NCBI RefSeq assembly: GCF_019793465.1
Contig: NZ_JAILYJ010000007.1
Location: 124,001 to 188,000 of the forward strand
DNA length: 64,000 bases
Origin: Rhizobium croatiense
Lineage (GTDB): Bacteria; Pseudomonadota; Alphaproteobacteria; Rhizobiales; Rhizobiaceae
Direction: 5' to 3'
The position numbers and the translations under genes are program-made. The notes under the pieces were generated by a model. That model saw only the letters and a list, made by a program, of their open reading frames with translations. It ran no database searches and was not told where the DNA came from. This document shows positions 46,905-55,949 of this stretch, piece by piece (the first letter of the stretch is position 1; each line of letters starts with the position of its first letter).

Positions 46905-48674
46905 TTGTCCCATGCTTTGGAAGCCGCTCGCAGACGTTTTCAGCTGATCCTGATCAAGCCGTCGCATTATGACGATGACGGTTACGTCATCCGCTGGTGG
47001 CGGGCAATGATCCCCTCGAATTCGCTTGCGGCTCTCTACGGCATCGCCGCCGAATGCGCCGAGCGCCAGGTGCTCGGGCCCGATACGGCGATCGACATCA
47101 CCGTGATCGACGAGACCAATACGCGCATCGACTTCCCCCGGCTGCTCGCCCAGTTCAAGCGCCACGGCAATTTCGGCATGGTCGCACTGGTCGGCGTCCA
47201 GTCGAACCAATATCCGCGCGCGCTCGATATCGCCCGCCCCTTCCGTGATGCCGGCCTGCCGGTTTCGATGGGCGGCTTTCATGTCTCCGGTTGCTTGTCG
47301 ATGCTCGACGGCAAGGCGGTCGGGCTCGACGCCTGCCGCGACATGGGCATCTCGATGTTCGCCGGCGAGGCCGAGGGGCGGCTGGACATGGTGCTGCGTG
47401 ACGTCGCTAGCGGCGAACTGAAGCCGCTCTATAACTTCATGAACGACCTTCCCGGCATCGGCGGTACGCCGGTTCCCTTCCTGCCGAAGGACAATATCCA
47501 GCGCACGCTCGGCCTCAGCACCAGCTTCGATGCCGGGCGCGGCTGTCCCTACCAGTGCTCGTTCTGCACCATCATCAACGTGCAGGGGCGCAAGTCGCGC
47601 TTCCGCTCGGCCGACGATGTCGAAAAGCTGGTGCGGATGAACTGGGCGCAGGGCATCCATAAATTCTTCATCACCGACGATAATTTCGCCCGCAACAAGG
47701 ATTGGGAGGCGATCTTCGATCGGCTGATCGAGCTCAAGGAGCGGGACGGCATTCCGCTCGGCCTGATGATCCAGGTCGACACGCTCTGCCACAAGATCCC
47801 GAACTTCATCGAGAAATCCCGGCGTGCCGGCGTCACCCGCGTCTTCATCGGCCTCGAAAACGTCAATCCGGACAATCTGACCGCCGCCAAGAAAAACCAG
47901 AACAAGATCACCGAATACCGCAAGATGCTGCTCGCCTGGAAGGCGCAGGGCATCATGACGCTGGCCGGCTATATTCTCGGCTTCCCGGCCGACACGCCGG
48001 AATCGATCCGCCGCGATATCGCGATCATCCAGGAAGAGCTGCCGCTCGACGTCATCGAATTCTTCATCCTGACACCGCTGCCGGGTTCCGAGGACCATCA
48101 GGTCCTGTGGAAGAAGGGCGTCGAGATGGACGGCGATCTCAACATTTACGATGTCGAACATGTCTGCACTGCACACCCCAAGATGAGCAAGCAGCAATGG
48201 GAAGAGATCTACCACGAGGCCTGGTCGCTCTATTATTCGCCTGACCATATGAAGACGCTGCTGCGCCGGGCCGTGGCGACCGGCGTGCCGCTGGCAAGGC
48301 TCGTCAAGGTTCTCGTCTCCTTCGCGACCACCGTACCGCTGGAAAACGTACATCCGCTGCAAAGCGGCCTCATGCGCCTGAAGACGCCGTCGGAGCGGCG
48401 CCCCGAACTGCCGCGTGAAAACCCGCTGGTCTTCTGGCCGCGCTTTGCCTGGGAAACCTTGAGCAAACATGTTTCGCTCGCCGGCACGATCATCGGCCTG
48501 ACGATTTCGGCATTCCTGATTTCACGGGATGCGAAGTCGAAGACCTATATGGATCAGGCCCTGACGCCCGTCGCGGACGACGAGGAAGAGACGCTCAGCC
48601 TCTTCACCAAAACCGCCGGTGGAGCCGCGGCCGTCAGCCATGTCCGGAAAGTCGCGGAGCTGACACGGCATTGA
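46905..48674 (+). CDS. B12-binding-type radical SAM protein
   Basis: 589 residues if translated from TTG 46905 (AGAGAAAGA upstream). The N-terminal 180 residues have a B12-binding-like Rossmann layout (FQLILIKPSHYDDDGYVIRW, GFHVSGCLSM). The radical SAM core carries CPYQCSFC (CX3CX2C) at about residue 213-220, with DDNFARN and GLENVNPD. A C-terminal extension ends with a membrane-like helix near 525-545 (SLAGTIIGLTISAFLI). Resembles uncharacterised alphaproteobacterial class B-like enzymes; the substrate is unknown. Downstream of a frameshifted EEP gene. Confidence 0.9.
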   Translation: MSHALEAARRRFQLILIKPSHYDDDGYVIRWWRAMIPSNSLAALYGIAAECAERQVLGPDTAIDITVIDETNTRIDFPRLLAQFKRHGNFGMVALVGVQSNQYPRALDIARPFRDAGLPVSMGGFHVSGCLSMLDGKAVGLDACRDMGISMFAGEAEGRLDMVLRDVASGELKPLYNFMNDLPGIGGTPVPFLPKDNIQRTLGLSTSFDAGRGCPYQCSFCTIINVQGRKSRFRSADDVEKLVRMNWAQGIHKFFITDDNFARNKDWEAIFDRLIELKERDGIPLGLMIQVDTLCHKIPNFIEKSRRAGVTRVFIGLENVNPDNLTAAKKNQNKITEYRKMLLAWKAQGIMTLAGYILGFPADTPESIRRDIAIIQEELPLDVIEFFILTPLPGSEDHQVLWKKGVEMDGDLNIYDVEHVCTAHPKMSKQQWEEIYHEAWSLYYSPDHMKTLLRRAVATGVPLARLVKVLVSFATTVPLENVHPLQSGLMRLKTPSERRPELPRENPLVFWPRFAWETLSKHVSLAGTIIGLTISAFLISRDAKSKTYMDQALTPVADDEEETLSLFTKTAGGAAAVSHVRKVAELTRH

Positions 48675-48691
48675 GCCACAGCTCCCGCCCA

Positions 48692-48727
48692 AGCGCCTCG
48701 CTTGAAGCAAGGTTGGTGCGAGGCGCT
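48692..48727. terminator. Inverted repeat between convergent genes
   Basis: 10-bp arms AGCGCCTCGC / GCGAGGCGCT (48692-48701 with 48718-48727), with no T-tract. Lies between the radical SAM gene and the convergent SnoaL-like gene and could end either. Confidence 0.5.
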
Positions 48728-48738
48728 GTGGTGGCAGC

Positions 48739-49161
48739 TTAAGCGACCTGGATTATCCGGGTTGTCTCGGCCACCTGTAGCGTGTCGACAAATTCGACGA
48801 TCTTGACCGGTTTCCCGTCCCTGAAATGGATCTTGTCGACGAATTCCGTATGGAAGCTCACGCCGGATGGGATATGTGTGACCTCCCCTTCGCGGTGGGC
48901 GAAGACGATCTGCTCATCCTCGTCCACATGGATGCCGGTCGTACTGATCTTGGATAGATCCCACGCCGTGATGAGCTGCGCTATCACCTGGCGAAAGGCA
49001 TGGCCGCCCAATTCAGTCGAAAAAGGCGCCAGCCGTGTATTGCCAGCCATCCGAAAGGTACAATCATCGCCGATCAGCGCCAGCGTGCCCTCGATATCGC
49101 CGCGGTCGCGCACAGCATAGATTTCCTCCACCAATTTCTTCATGTCGTGTTTTGCAGTCAT
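48739..49161 (-). CDS. SnoaL/NTF2-like small protein
   Basis: 140 residues from ATG 49161 with GGGAGGG upstream. Predicted alpha+beta cone: VEEIYAVRDRGDIEGTLALIGDD, a central helix and strands ending DKIHFRDGKPVKIVEFVDTL. NTF2-like fold of the SnoaL type; these range from isomerases to structural domains, and no catalytic residues are identifiable. The strand after VSFHTEF is typical. Alone, 90 nt before the tig terminator. Confidence 0.82.
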   Translation of the reverse strand: MTAKHDMKKLVEEIYAVRDRGDIEGTLALIGDDCTFRMAGNTRLAPFSTELGGHAFRQVIAQLITAWDLSKISTTGIHVDEDEQIVFAHREGEVTHIPSGVSFHTEFVDKIHFRDGKPVKIVEFVDTLQVAETTRIIQVA

Positions 49162-49251
49162 TTTAAGGTCCCTCCCACAATAAACAAATCTGCATCGAAT
49201 TATACTTTATATCAACTATTTGTTGCTGCGGATAAACCTGAGCCGCCGGAC

Positions 49252-49290
49252 GCCAAAAAAAGAAAAGGCCCCGCACGATGGCGGGGCCTT
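49252..49290 (-). terminator. Rho-independent terminator of tig
   Basis: On the minus strand, stem AAGGCCCCGC / GCGGGGCCTT (49290-49281 with 49274-49265) followed by a run of T (about 49264-49252), 24 nt after the tig stop. Confidence 0.87.
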
Positions 49291-49314
49291 GCAAATTTCA
49301 GAACCGGGAAGCGA

Positions 49315-50799
49315 TTATTCGGCGCTGTCCTCGGAAGCCTTCTTCTTCGGAGCAGCCTTCTTTTTCGGAGCGGCTTCCTCGCCTTCACCAGCCTCGGCGG
49401 CTTCGGTCTTGGCGGCAGCCTTCTTCTTCGGAGCGGCCTTCTTGGTCTCGGCCTTGGCTTCACCTTCTTCCTCGGCGAGCAGCTCTTCCTTCGTCACCTT
49501 CTTGTCGGTGACATCGATTTCGGTCAGCAGGTGATCAATGACCTTCTCTTCGAAGATCGGCGCGCGGATCGAAGCGGCTGCACCCGGCTGGCTGCGGAAG
49601 AATTCGAGGATCTGCTTTTCCTGACCGGGATACTGGCGCAGCTGATCGTAGATGGCGCGCTGCATTTCGTCTTCAGTGACTTCGACGCCGGCCTTTTCGC
49701 CGATTTCGGAGAGAACGAGGCCGAGGCGGACGCGACGCTCGGCGAGCGTCTTGTATTCCTCACGCGCCTTCTCTTCGGTCGTGTCTTCGTCCTCGAAGGT
49801 CTTGCCGGACTGAGCGAGGTCGTTGTTCACCTGGCTCCAGATGCCGTTGTATTCGGCGTCGACGAGCGAAGACGGAGTGTCGAACTTGTACATCTCGTCG
49901 AGCTGGTCGAGGATCTGGCGCTTCAGCTTCTGACGGGTCAGCGAACCGTACTGCGATTCGATCTGACCGCGGACGATCTCCTTCAGGCGATCGGCGGATT
50001 CGATGCCGAGCTTGGAGGCCAGTTCGTCGTTGATCTCAACCTTGCCGGGCGCTGCAACGTCCTTGACCGTGACGTCGAAGGTCGCTTCCTTGCCAGCGAG
50101 GTTCTTGGCCGGATAGTCGGCCGGGAAAGTCACGGTGATGGTCTTCTCTTCGCCTGCCTTGACGCCGATGAGCTGGTCTTCGAAGCCCGGGATGAAGCGG
50201 CCGGAACCGATTACCAGTTCGGCGCCCTGGTCGGTGCCGCCTTCGAAGGCTTCGCCGTCGACCTTGCCGACATAATCCATGGTAATGCGGTCGCCGTTGG
50301 CGGCCTTGCCGGTCTTGCTCTCGTAGGAACGGGCGCTTTCGGCAACCTTCAGGACCTGCTCGTTGACTTCGTCATCCGAGATGTCGATAACTTCGCGCGT
50401 GACCTTGATGCCCTTGACCGACTTCAGCTCGATCGGCGGCAGCACTTCGTAGGAAAGCGTGAATTCGAAATCCTGCTGGGCGGAGAGGATCTTGTCGGCT
50501 TCGTCCTTGTCTTCCGTCATGGCGATTTCCGGCTGCGTGGCCGACTTTTCGCCGCGGCTGGACAGGATGGCGGTCGGCTGTTCGCGGACGATCTCGTTGA
50601 CGAGCTCGGCCATGATCGACTTGCCATAGACCTTCTTCAGGTGAGCTGCGGGGACCTTGCCCGGACGGAAGCCGTTGATGCGGATCTTGTCCTTCACATC
50701 GGCAAGACGCTCATTCATCTTGTCTTCCATGTCCTTGGCCGGGATAACGACCTTGATTTCGCGCTTCAGCCCTTCAGCGAGCGTTTCGATAACCTGCAT
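49315..50799 (-). CDS. tig: Trigger factor, ribosome-associated chaperone
   Basis: 494 residues. N-terminal ribosome-binding domain with the signature GFRPGKVP at about residue 44-51; PPIase domain around residues 155-245 ([20 protein letters not shown]). The C-terminal arms follow. A tail of about 55 residues is an extreme low-complexity Lys/Ala/Glu stretch ([20 protein letters not shown] repeats) not present in E. coli Tig (432 residues). The tail is common in rhizobial orthologues as far as I recall. Monocistronic. Confidence 0.97.
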   Translation of the reverse strand: MQVIETLAEGLKREIKVVIPAKDMEDKMNERLADVKDKIRINGFRPGKVPAAHLKKVYGKSIMAELVNEIVREQPTAILSSRGEKSATQPEIAMTEDKDEADKILSAQQDFEFTLSYEVLPPIELKSVKGIKVTREVIDISDDEVNEQVLKVAESARSYESKTGKAANGDRITMDYVGKVDGEAFEGGTDQGAELVIGSGRFIPGFEDQLIGVKAGEEKTITVTFPADYPAKNLAGKEATFDVTVKDVAAPGKVEINDELASKLGIESADRLKEIVRGQIESQYGSLTRQKLKRQILDQLDEMYKFDTPSSLVDAEYNGIWSQVNNDLAQSGKTFEDEDTTEEKAREEYKTLAERRVRLGLVLSEIGEKAGVEVTEDEMQRAIYDQLRQYPGQEKQILEFFRSQPGAAASIRAPIFEEKVIDHLLTEIDVTDKKVTKEELLAEEEGEAKAETKKAAPKKKAAAKTEAAEAGEGEEAAPKKKAAPKKKASEDSAE

Positions 50800-51002
50800 G
50801 TCTTCCTACCTTCATGTCGTGGCGGCCGTGCCCAGACGCCGTTCGTTTCGATGAGCACGACGCCGGCTGCGTGCCGCGCGTGGCTTTTCCCAATTCCTGT
50901 ATCATTCCGCCAAAAGGGGAACGGCACTCACTTCCGAGTATTCGGAACAACCTTCGGTCATTCGGGGACAACCAAGTTCTTGGCCTCCCCCTGCAAACAG
51001 CC

Positions 51003-51087
<85 letters not shown>

Positions 51088-51240
51088 GTCCACAGAACCG
51101 CATGCCTATGCCTGCGCATGAGGCCTTCCGGAGCGCGGCGTCTCTATATCACCCGATTTGGTCGAGGCAAAGGAAAAATGAACGGCAAATGACAGGGGAT
51201 TTGCGCCTTAAAAGCGCCCCTGCCCCGAAGGCTTGCGGGA

Positions 51241-51831
51241 TCAGTAAAGCGGCTCGTCGTAAACCGGCTTGCCATCGACGAGCAGGCTGCGGATCTGCGC
51301 CCTTCCGTCCGCCGAAACGCGCACCGCTATGGCGACGCTGCCATCATTGCGCGCCTCCTCCAGTGGTTTACCCTGACCTTCGGGGACGTAATAGCGCTCG
51401 ATGCCGTATTCGACGCGGAGGCTGTCGCCCGCAGCCAGTCCGCCACTATAGAATGGCTGGCTACGCAGGATCACCGTCTCCGGCTGCGGCGGCAGCGCGT
51501 GGAAGGACGATTCGGTCACCGTCCAGAAACCGTCCGCCTGCTTCTTCAACCGGACCCACAGCGTGCGTTCGCCCGGCTCGGCCGGAATGCCGCCGGAAAC
51601 CGTCTGCACCGGCACGGTGGAAATGTCATAGTTCAGGACGACATAATCGCCGCGCAGGAAATCGCGCGGATCGACCGGGGCCGTCTTCAGCAGCACTTCG
51701 GCGCCATTGCTGAGAATCGACGCCCGGCTCTGGATGATCGTGCCGAGGATTATGGTCTGCAGGCCGGCGACGATGACCGCCGAAAGCAGGTAGCCCTTGC
51801 CAGACTGCAGCCTTGCCATCCACGAACTCAT
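51241..51831 (-). CDS. GDYXXLXY-domain membrane protein
   Basis: 196 residues from ATG 51831. One N-terminal membrane segment (GYLLSAVIVAGLQTIILGTI), then a periplasmic domain carrying FLRGDYVVLNYDIS, the motif that names the family, and a Tyr-rich tail (YGIERYYVPEGQGK). Overlaps the stop of the upstream DUF2157 gene by 4 nt (ATGA), so the two are made together. Function unknown. Confidence 0.87.
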   Translation of the reverse strand: MSSWMARLQSGKGYLLSAVIVAGLQTIILGTIIQSRASILSNGAEVLLKTAPVDPRDFLRGDYVVLNYDISTVPVQTVSGGIPAEPGERTLWVRLKKQADGFWTVTESSFHALPPQPETVILRSQPFYSGGLAAGDSLRVEYGIERYYVPEGQGKPLEEARNDGSVAIAVRVSADGRAQIRSLLVDGKPVYDEPLY

Positions 51832-52922
51832 GCGCGCGCCTCCCGCGAAAAGCGCCGCTCGAGCCGAATGACGATCCAGGCGACCAGCGCAACCACAAGA
51901 CCGGAAAACAGGAAAAGGCTCGACGTGCCGAGGATCGAACCGACGGTGACGGAAGCGAGATAGAGCATCTCTGCGGCAAAGGTCGTATAGGCGAGGTAAC
52001 GCACGGCGCCGTTGTTCCTGCCTTGCAGCGCGATCGCCAGCACGGCGGCGGCAAGTGTCGCCAGGCCGAGCACCACCAGCCGCCATCCCTGCTCGATCTC
52101 GATATGCAGGAGCAGGAAGCCGATTGCCGCGACGAGGAAGCTGTAGAATGCCGGCGCTGCGCCGGCACTCCTGGCCAGGGGTGCGATACGGGGATGCGGC
52201 AGCGCTGTCAGCACGAAGGCCGCCATGCCGCCGGCGGCGAAGGCGAGCGCCACCGCCATCTGCTCATAAAGCGTGTAGAGCCAGGCGAGCCAGCCGATCA
52301 CCAGCAGATAGGCGAGATGGCGCACCCGCGCAGCGCCGGTGTAACGCACCAACGCAATCACAATCACCGCCATGACCGGCGCCATCCAGGGATCGAGGCC
52401 AATCCAATGGTTGTCGTTATTCTCGAGATAAACGGCGAAGGACGCCCAGGAGAGAAAGCCCGCAACAACCACCACCGCGCCCGAACGGAACAGGATCGCC
52501 GAGATCGTCGCGATGGCAAACCAGAGATACATCACCGTCTGCTGGTCGCCGGAGAGATGATACATCTGCCCGACCAGCGAAATGGCGCCCCCGAAGCTCA
52601 TCGCGCCGATGATCAGCAGGCCGCTTGCGGCGGCTGTCGCACCGCGGGCGAGCATCAGGGCGGCGGCAATGTGCACGGCCCAGATCAGGGCGAGGATGGC
52701 GCCGACGCGGACGAGGCGCGGAATGGCCTCCCAATTGGAAGAGACGACCAGCAGAACTGCAGCGGCAAGCAGCACCGCCGCCAGCGCCATCAGCACCCGG
52801 CCGAGGCTGAAGCTGGCCGGGCGGCCGTCATATTCGGCGAGAAGCGCGCCGGCCGTTTCCTTTGCCAGCAGACCCTTGCCCACCCAGAGCGAGAGATCCC
52901 GCTCCAATCTGCCGCGATACAT
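51828..52922 (-). CDS. DUF2157 polytopic membrane protein
   Basis: 364 residues. An N-terminal cytoplasmic region (about residues 1-40) is followed by about 10 hydrophobic segments, the pattern of DUF2157. Characteristic SNWEAIPRLVRVGAILALI, FGGAISLVGQMYHLSGD and IGLDPWMAPVMAV are seen. Partner of the GDYXXLXY protein, a pairing I have seen widely in proteobacteria. Possibly part of an envelope stress or cell-size system; no evidence here. Confidence 0.89.
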   Translation of the reverse strand: MYRGRLERDLSLWVGKGLLAKETAGALLAEYDGRPASFSLGRVLMALAAVLLAAAVLLVVSSNWEAIPRLVRVGAILALIWAVHIAAALMLARGATAAASGLLIIGAMSFGGAISLVGQMYHLSGDQQTVMYLWFAIATISAILFRSGAVVVVAGFLSWASFAVYLENNDNHWIGLDPWMAPVMAVIVIALVRYTGAARVRHLAYLLVIGWLAWLYTLYEQMAVALAFAAGGMAAFVLTALPHPRIAPLARSAGAAPAFYSFLVAAIGFLLLHIEIEQGWRLVVLGLATLAAAVLAIALQGRNNGAVRYLAYTTFAAEMLYLASVTVGSILGTSSLFLFSGLVVALVAWIVIRLERRFSREARA

Positions 52923-53249
52923 GCTTCCACCCCTCAGTTCCGCGACGCTCGCTCCGGCGCTGCGGCTTCCGTCATTTATAGACGCAGCAGGCAGCTTCGC
53001 AAACGCCCCCGCGCTAAATATGCAAATTCCTCATTGGTCTAATTTGGGTCAGATGTTAACCGGGCGCTAACGTCGGAACTGCTAATATCAGCATATGAAG
53101 GAAGAGGTATGCGTACGTCGCATGTCTCTCATGTAATTATTGCACTGCAAAATATCAATTAGTCATACTATTTACCGAGATATCGAAGCACGGGGATGGC
53201 GCCCCGGCCCGGCACCGCCGGATGCCCGCGGATTGCTTTGTCCGTGACG
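52923..53249. other. Intergenic region, no gene seen
   Basis: 327 nt upstream of the sRNA. Open frames are short; one 17-codon ORF follows an AGGAAGAGG at 53098-53106 and is probably chance. AT-rich patch at about 53130-53180. The sRNA promoter should lie at the right end, but no convincing -35/-10 was found. Confidence 0.4.
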
Positions 53250-53366
53250 AGATTCGCAGCCGCGCACTCCTCCTCCCAAGCGCGCTGCGATAGACTGGCG
53301 ACACTCCTCCTCCCAGTTGCCAGTCACTATAATGCGCCCGCCGGATCCTCCCCCGGCGGGCGTTTT
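53250..53366 (+). ncRNA. Alpha-r14 / cuckoo-type anti-Shine-Dalgarno sRNA
   Basis: Three stem-loops on the + strand. Hairpin 1 (53255-53289): stems CGCAG/CTGCG and CGCGC/GCGCG, loop with CTCCTCCTCCC (53267-53277). Hairpin 2 (53293-53325): stem GACTGGC/GCCAGTC, loop with the same 11-mer (53304-53314). Hairpin 3: 10-bp terminator stem CGCCCGCCGG/CCGGCGGGCG (53335-53362), loop with TCCTCCC, then TTTTATTT. This is the architecture of rhizobial alpha-r14 RNAs (S. meliloti NfeR1 type) and Rhodobacter cuckoo RNAs, whose CCUCCUCCC loops pair with Shine-Dalgarno sites of many mRNAs. The 5' end is approximate. DUF1127 genes, frequent partners of these RNAs, lie downstream. Confidence 0.78.
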
Positions 53367-53469
53367 ATTTGATGACAGCATAGTGCGTAAGTTCAAGGCG
53401 TTAGCACATTCGATACCGGCGGCGCTGCGCCACCGGGAAAGCAAGGTTCAGCGGATATTTCTTCGCATC

Positions 53470-53588
53470 AAGCGCGGCGCCGCATTCGTGATCGCGCCGC
53501 TTTGCGGGGGCAATCGCAATGACTGATGGCTTGTCGAACCGGCGACGAACTGCCTGTCCAGCGCCCCACCCGCTGGAGCGGGGTTTTT
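53470..53588 (+). ncRNA. Candidate second short transcript
   Basis: A 7-bp hairpin GCGGCGC/GCGCCGC (53474-53480 with 53494-53500) lies 70 nt before a rho-independent terminator (53569-53588), with no ORF between. The orphan terminator on the + strand implies a transcript ending here that is not the upstream sRNA. No family recognised; extent and existence are uncertain. Confidence 0.35.
53569..53588 (+). terminator. Orphan rho-independent terminator
   Basis: Stem CCCGCT/AGCGGG (53569-53574 with 53577-53582), then GTTTTTCC. No protein gene ends here; see the candidate ncRNA entry. From 53589 to 53820 no gene is apparent. Confidence 0.68.
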
Positions 53589-53820
53589 CCTCATCGCAGC
53601 CCCTTCGCCACTTCAAAGCTCGGGTATCGCGCAAGTGACTTTGCCTATTCGTTGACCAGACTGCGGTAAGATTGTGTAAAGCATTGCATATCTCGCATAG
53701 GTGACCTGAAAACTTGGCTGTTTTCGTCCTTCGCGCCGCAACATATATTCCGGTCATCAAATAGAGGTCAGCGCCGATGGGTGGCTGCTGGCAGATCAAA
53801 CCCTCGGAAAGGGGCTTAAC

Positions 53821-53967
53821 ATGAACATCACCCGCTCTTTCAACAATTGGCGCAAGTATCGTCAGACGGTCACCGAACTCGGCCGCATGACCAACCGCGA
53901 ATTGCATGACCTCGGCATCGACCGTTCTGACATCCATCGCGTCGCGCGCGAAGCTTCTTCGCGTTAA
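53821..53967 (+). CDS. Short DUF1127 protein
   Basis: 48 residues from ATG 53821. Complete DUF1127: MNITRSFNNWRKYRQTVTEL, then GRMTNRELHDLGIDRSDIHR and a short Ser/Arg end. Arg-rich. Family members of this size bind RNA and modulate RNA turnover in Agrobacterium and Rhodobacter. Has its own terminator at 54011. Same strand as the anti-SD sRNA 455 nt upstream. Confidence 0.86.
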   Translation: MNITRSFNNWRKYRQTVTELGRMTNRELHDLGIDRSDIHRVAREASSR

Positions 53968-54010
53968 TTCAAACGTTTCTGCTTCCTCCCAAGCAGATCC
54001 CTCCAAGATT

Positions 54011-54042
54011 AAACGCCCGCTGCACCGCAGCGGGCGTTTTCG
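54011..54042 (+). terminator. Rho-independent terminator after the first DUF1127 gene
   Basis: 13-bp perfect stem AAACGCCCGCTGC / GCAGCGGGCGTTT (54011-54023 with 54027-54039), loop ACC, with the T-tract at the end. Confidence 0.87.
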
Positions 54043-54265
54043 TTTGCGGTGATCGACGGTCGGCGCGGTTGCAGGATCTTCCCGGTTCCTTAGCCCGCTC
54101 AAAAAATGTTCACAGCTTAATTCTCAGGCATCATATTGCACATTTGCATGGCAGACGCCTTTTATTTGCACTGCACAATGAGAGGGTTTTCGCCTATATA
54201 AACATCAACCGCAGAGAGACAGGCGATCCCGCCGTCCAGCGGACATTTGTTCGAGGAAGATGACA

Positions 54266-54409
54266 ATGAACCCGATCCGCATTGCAAAAAGCTGGCTCAG
54301 CTACCGCCGTACACTCAACGAACTCGGCAACCTGTCGAACCAGACCCTGTCCGACATCGGCGTCAGCCGTTACGACATCCGTAACATCGCATCCCGCTCG
54401 TTCCGCTAA
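54266..54409 (+). CDS. Short DUF1127 protein
   Basis: 47 residues from ATG 54266, chosen over ATG 54260 because GAGGAAG sits 7-8 nt upstream. MNPIRIAKSWLSYRRTLNEL, then GNLSNQTLSDIGVSRYDIRN and an Arg/Ser tail. Second member of the pair; the two share about 40% by eye. Own terminator at 54439. Upstream 298 nt hold a TATATA box at about 54195. Confidence 0.86.
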   Translation: MNPIRIAKSWLSYRRTLNELGNLSNQTLSDIGVSRYDIRNIASRSFR

Positions 54410-54438
54410 TCGCGGGAAAACCGGCACGATGCTTCAAG

Positions 54439-54463
54439 ACGGCGCCATCAGGGCGCCGTTTTT
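54439..54463 (+). terminator. Rho-independent terminator after the second DUF1127 gene
   Basis: Stem ACGGCGCC/GGCGCCGT (54439-54446 with 54452-54459), then TTTTT. Confidence 0.87.
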
Positions 54464-54509
54464 GATTCCGGGTGTTGGATCGCATCTGCCGACATGATAT
54501 CAGCCCGGA

Positions 54510-55940
54510 ATGAACACGATCTCCTATCCTCCTATTCACGTCGTCGGCGGCGGGCTTGCCGGTTCGGAAGCCGCCTGGCAGATCGCCAGCTCCGGCGTTC
54601 CCGTCATTTTGCATGAAATGCGCGGCGTGCGCGGCACGGATGCGCATAAGACCGACGGTCTTGCCGAACTCGTCTGCTCCAATTCCTTCCGGTCCGACGA
54701 TGCGACCAGCAATGCCGTCGGAGTCATCCATGCCGAGATGCGCATGGCGGGCTCCCTGATCATGGCTGCCGCCGATCGCCACCAGGTGCCTGCCGGCAGT
54801 GCGCTGGCCGTCGATCGCGACGGCTTTTCCGAAGCCGTGACCAAGGCGATCCACGACCATCCGCTGATCACCGTCGTGCGCGAGGAAATCACCGGCCTGC
54901 CACCGCGCGACTGGGATCTTGCCATCGTCGCCACCGGGCCGCTGACAGCGCCGTCGCTCGCCAGCGCCATCCAGGCGCAGACGGGCGAAGATTCGCTCGC
55001 CTTCTTCGACGCCATCGCGCCGATCGTCTACCGCGACAGCATCGACATGGATATCTGCTGGTATCAGTCGCGCTACGACAAGGTCGGCCCCGGCGGCACG
55101 GGCAAGGATTACATCAACTGCCCGATGGACGAGGCGCAGTACAATGCCTTCGTCGACGCTTTGATCGCTGGCGATACTGTCGGCTTCAAGGAATGGGAAG
55201 GCACGCCTTATTTCGACGGCTGCCTGCCGATCGAGGTGATGGCCGAGCGCGGCCGCGAGACGCTGCGCCACGGGCCGATGAAGCCGATGGGGCTGACGAA
55301 CGCGCATAATCCGACAGTCAAGGCCTATGCCGTCGTGCAACTGCGCCAGGACAATGCGCTCGGCACGCTCTACAACATGGTCGGTTTCCAGACGAAGCTG
55401 AAATACGGCGCGCAGGCGGAAATCTTCCGGATGATCCCAGGCCTGGAAAATGCCGAATTTGCCCGTCTCGGCGGCCTGCATCGCAACACCTACATCAACT
55501 CCCCGACCCTGCTCGATCCATCGCTGACGCTGAAGTCGCGGCCCGGCCTGCGCTTCGCCGGCCAGATCACCGGCTGCGAGGGTTATGTGGAAAGCGCCAG
55601 CGTCGGGCTGATGGCCGGCCGTTTTGCCGCCGCCGAACGCAAGGGCGAAGCGATCTTACTGCCACCGGCAACAACCGCGCTCGGCTCGCTGCTCGGTCAT
55701 ATCACCGGCGGCCACATCGTCACCGACGAAGAGCCCGGCAAACGCTCGTTCCAGCCGATGAACATCAATTTCGGGCTGTTTCCTGAGCTTGAGCCCGGCT
55801 CGATCGTCAAGCCCGAAGGCGTCAAGCGCTTCCGCGGCAAGGATAAGACGATCATGAAGCGGCAGTTGATCGCGCGTCGCGCGCTTGCGGACTGCGCCGC
55901 CTGGCTCGGCCAGACACCGAGGTTTGCCGAAAGCGCCTGA
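54510..55940 (+). CDS. trmFO: Folate-dependent tRNA U54 methyltransferase TrmFO
   Basis: 476 residues. FAD and methylenetetrahydrofolate dependent; makes m5U54 in the T-loop of tRNAs. N-terminal Rossmann [17 protein letters not shown], then CSNSFRSDD with the catalytic Cys region, GPLTAPSLA, the segment [14 protein letters not shown] containing a further Cys, PMKPMGLTN, and the C-terminal [18 protein letters not shown]. Downstream of the DUF1127 locus. Confidence 0.96.
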   Translation: MNTISYPPIHVVGGGLAGSEAAWQIASSGVPVILHEMRGVRGTDAHKTDGLAELVCSNSFRSDDATSNAVGVIHAEMRMAGSLIMAAADRHQVPAGSALAVDRDGFSEAVTKAIHDHPLITVVREEITGLPPRDWDLAIVATGPLTAPSLASAIQAQTGEDSLAFFDAIAPIVYRDSIDMDICWYQSRYDKVGPGGTGKDYINCPMDEAQYNAFVDALIAGDTVGFKEWEGTPYFDGCLPIEVMAERGRETLRHGPMKPMGLTNAHNPTVKAYAVVQLRQDNALGTLYNMVGFQTKLKYGAQAEIFRMIPGLENAEFARLGGLHRNTYINSPTLLDPSLTLKSRPGLRFAGQITGCEGYVESASVGLMAGRFAAAERKGEAILLPPATTALGSLLGHITGGHIVTDEEPGKRSFQPMNINFGLFPELEPGSIVKPEGVKRFRGKDKTIMKRQLIARRALADCAAWLGQTPRFAESA

Positions 55941-55949
55941 GCAGCTGCC

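Noticed and set aside
46854..48470. 538-codon open frame on the minus strand
   Set aside because: Antisense shadow of the radical SAM gene, which has clear motifs on the plus strand; the frame follows GC-rich third positions and has no homology signature.
53098..53163. 17-codon ORF with a good ribosome-binding site
   Set aside because: Too short and no hydrophobic or conserved pattern; could be a leader peptide, but nothing downstream depends on it.
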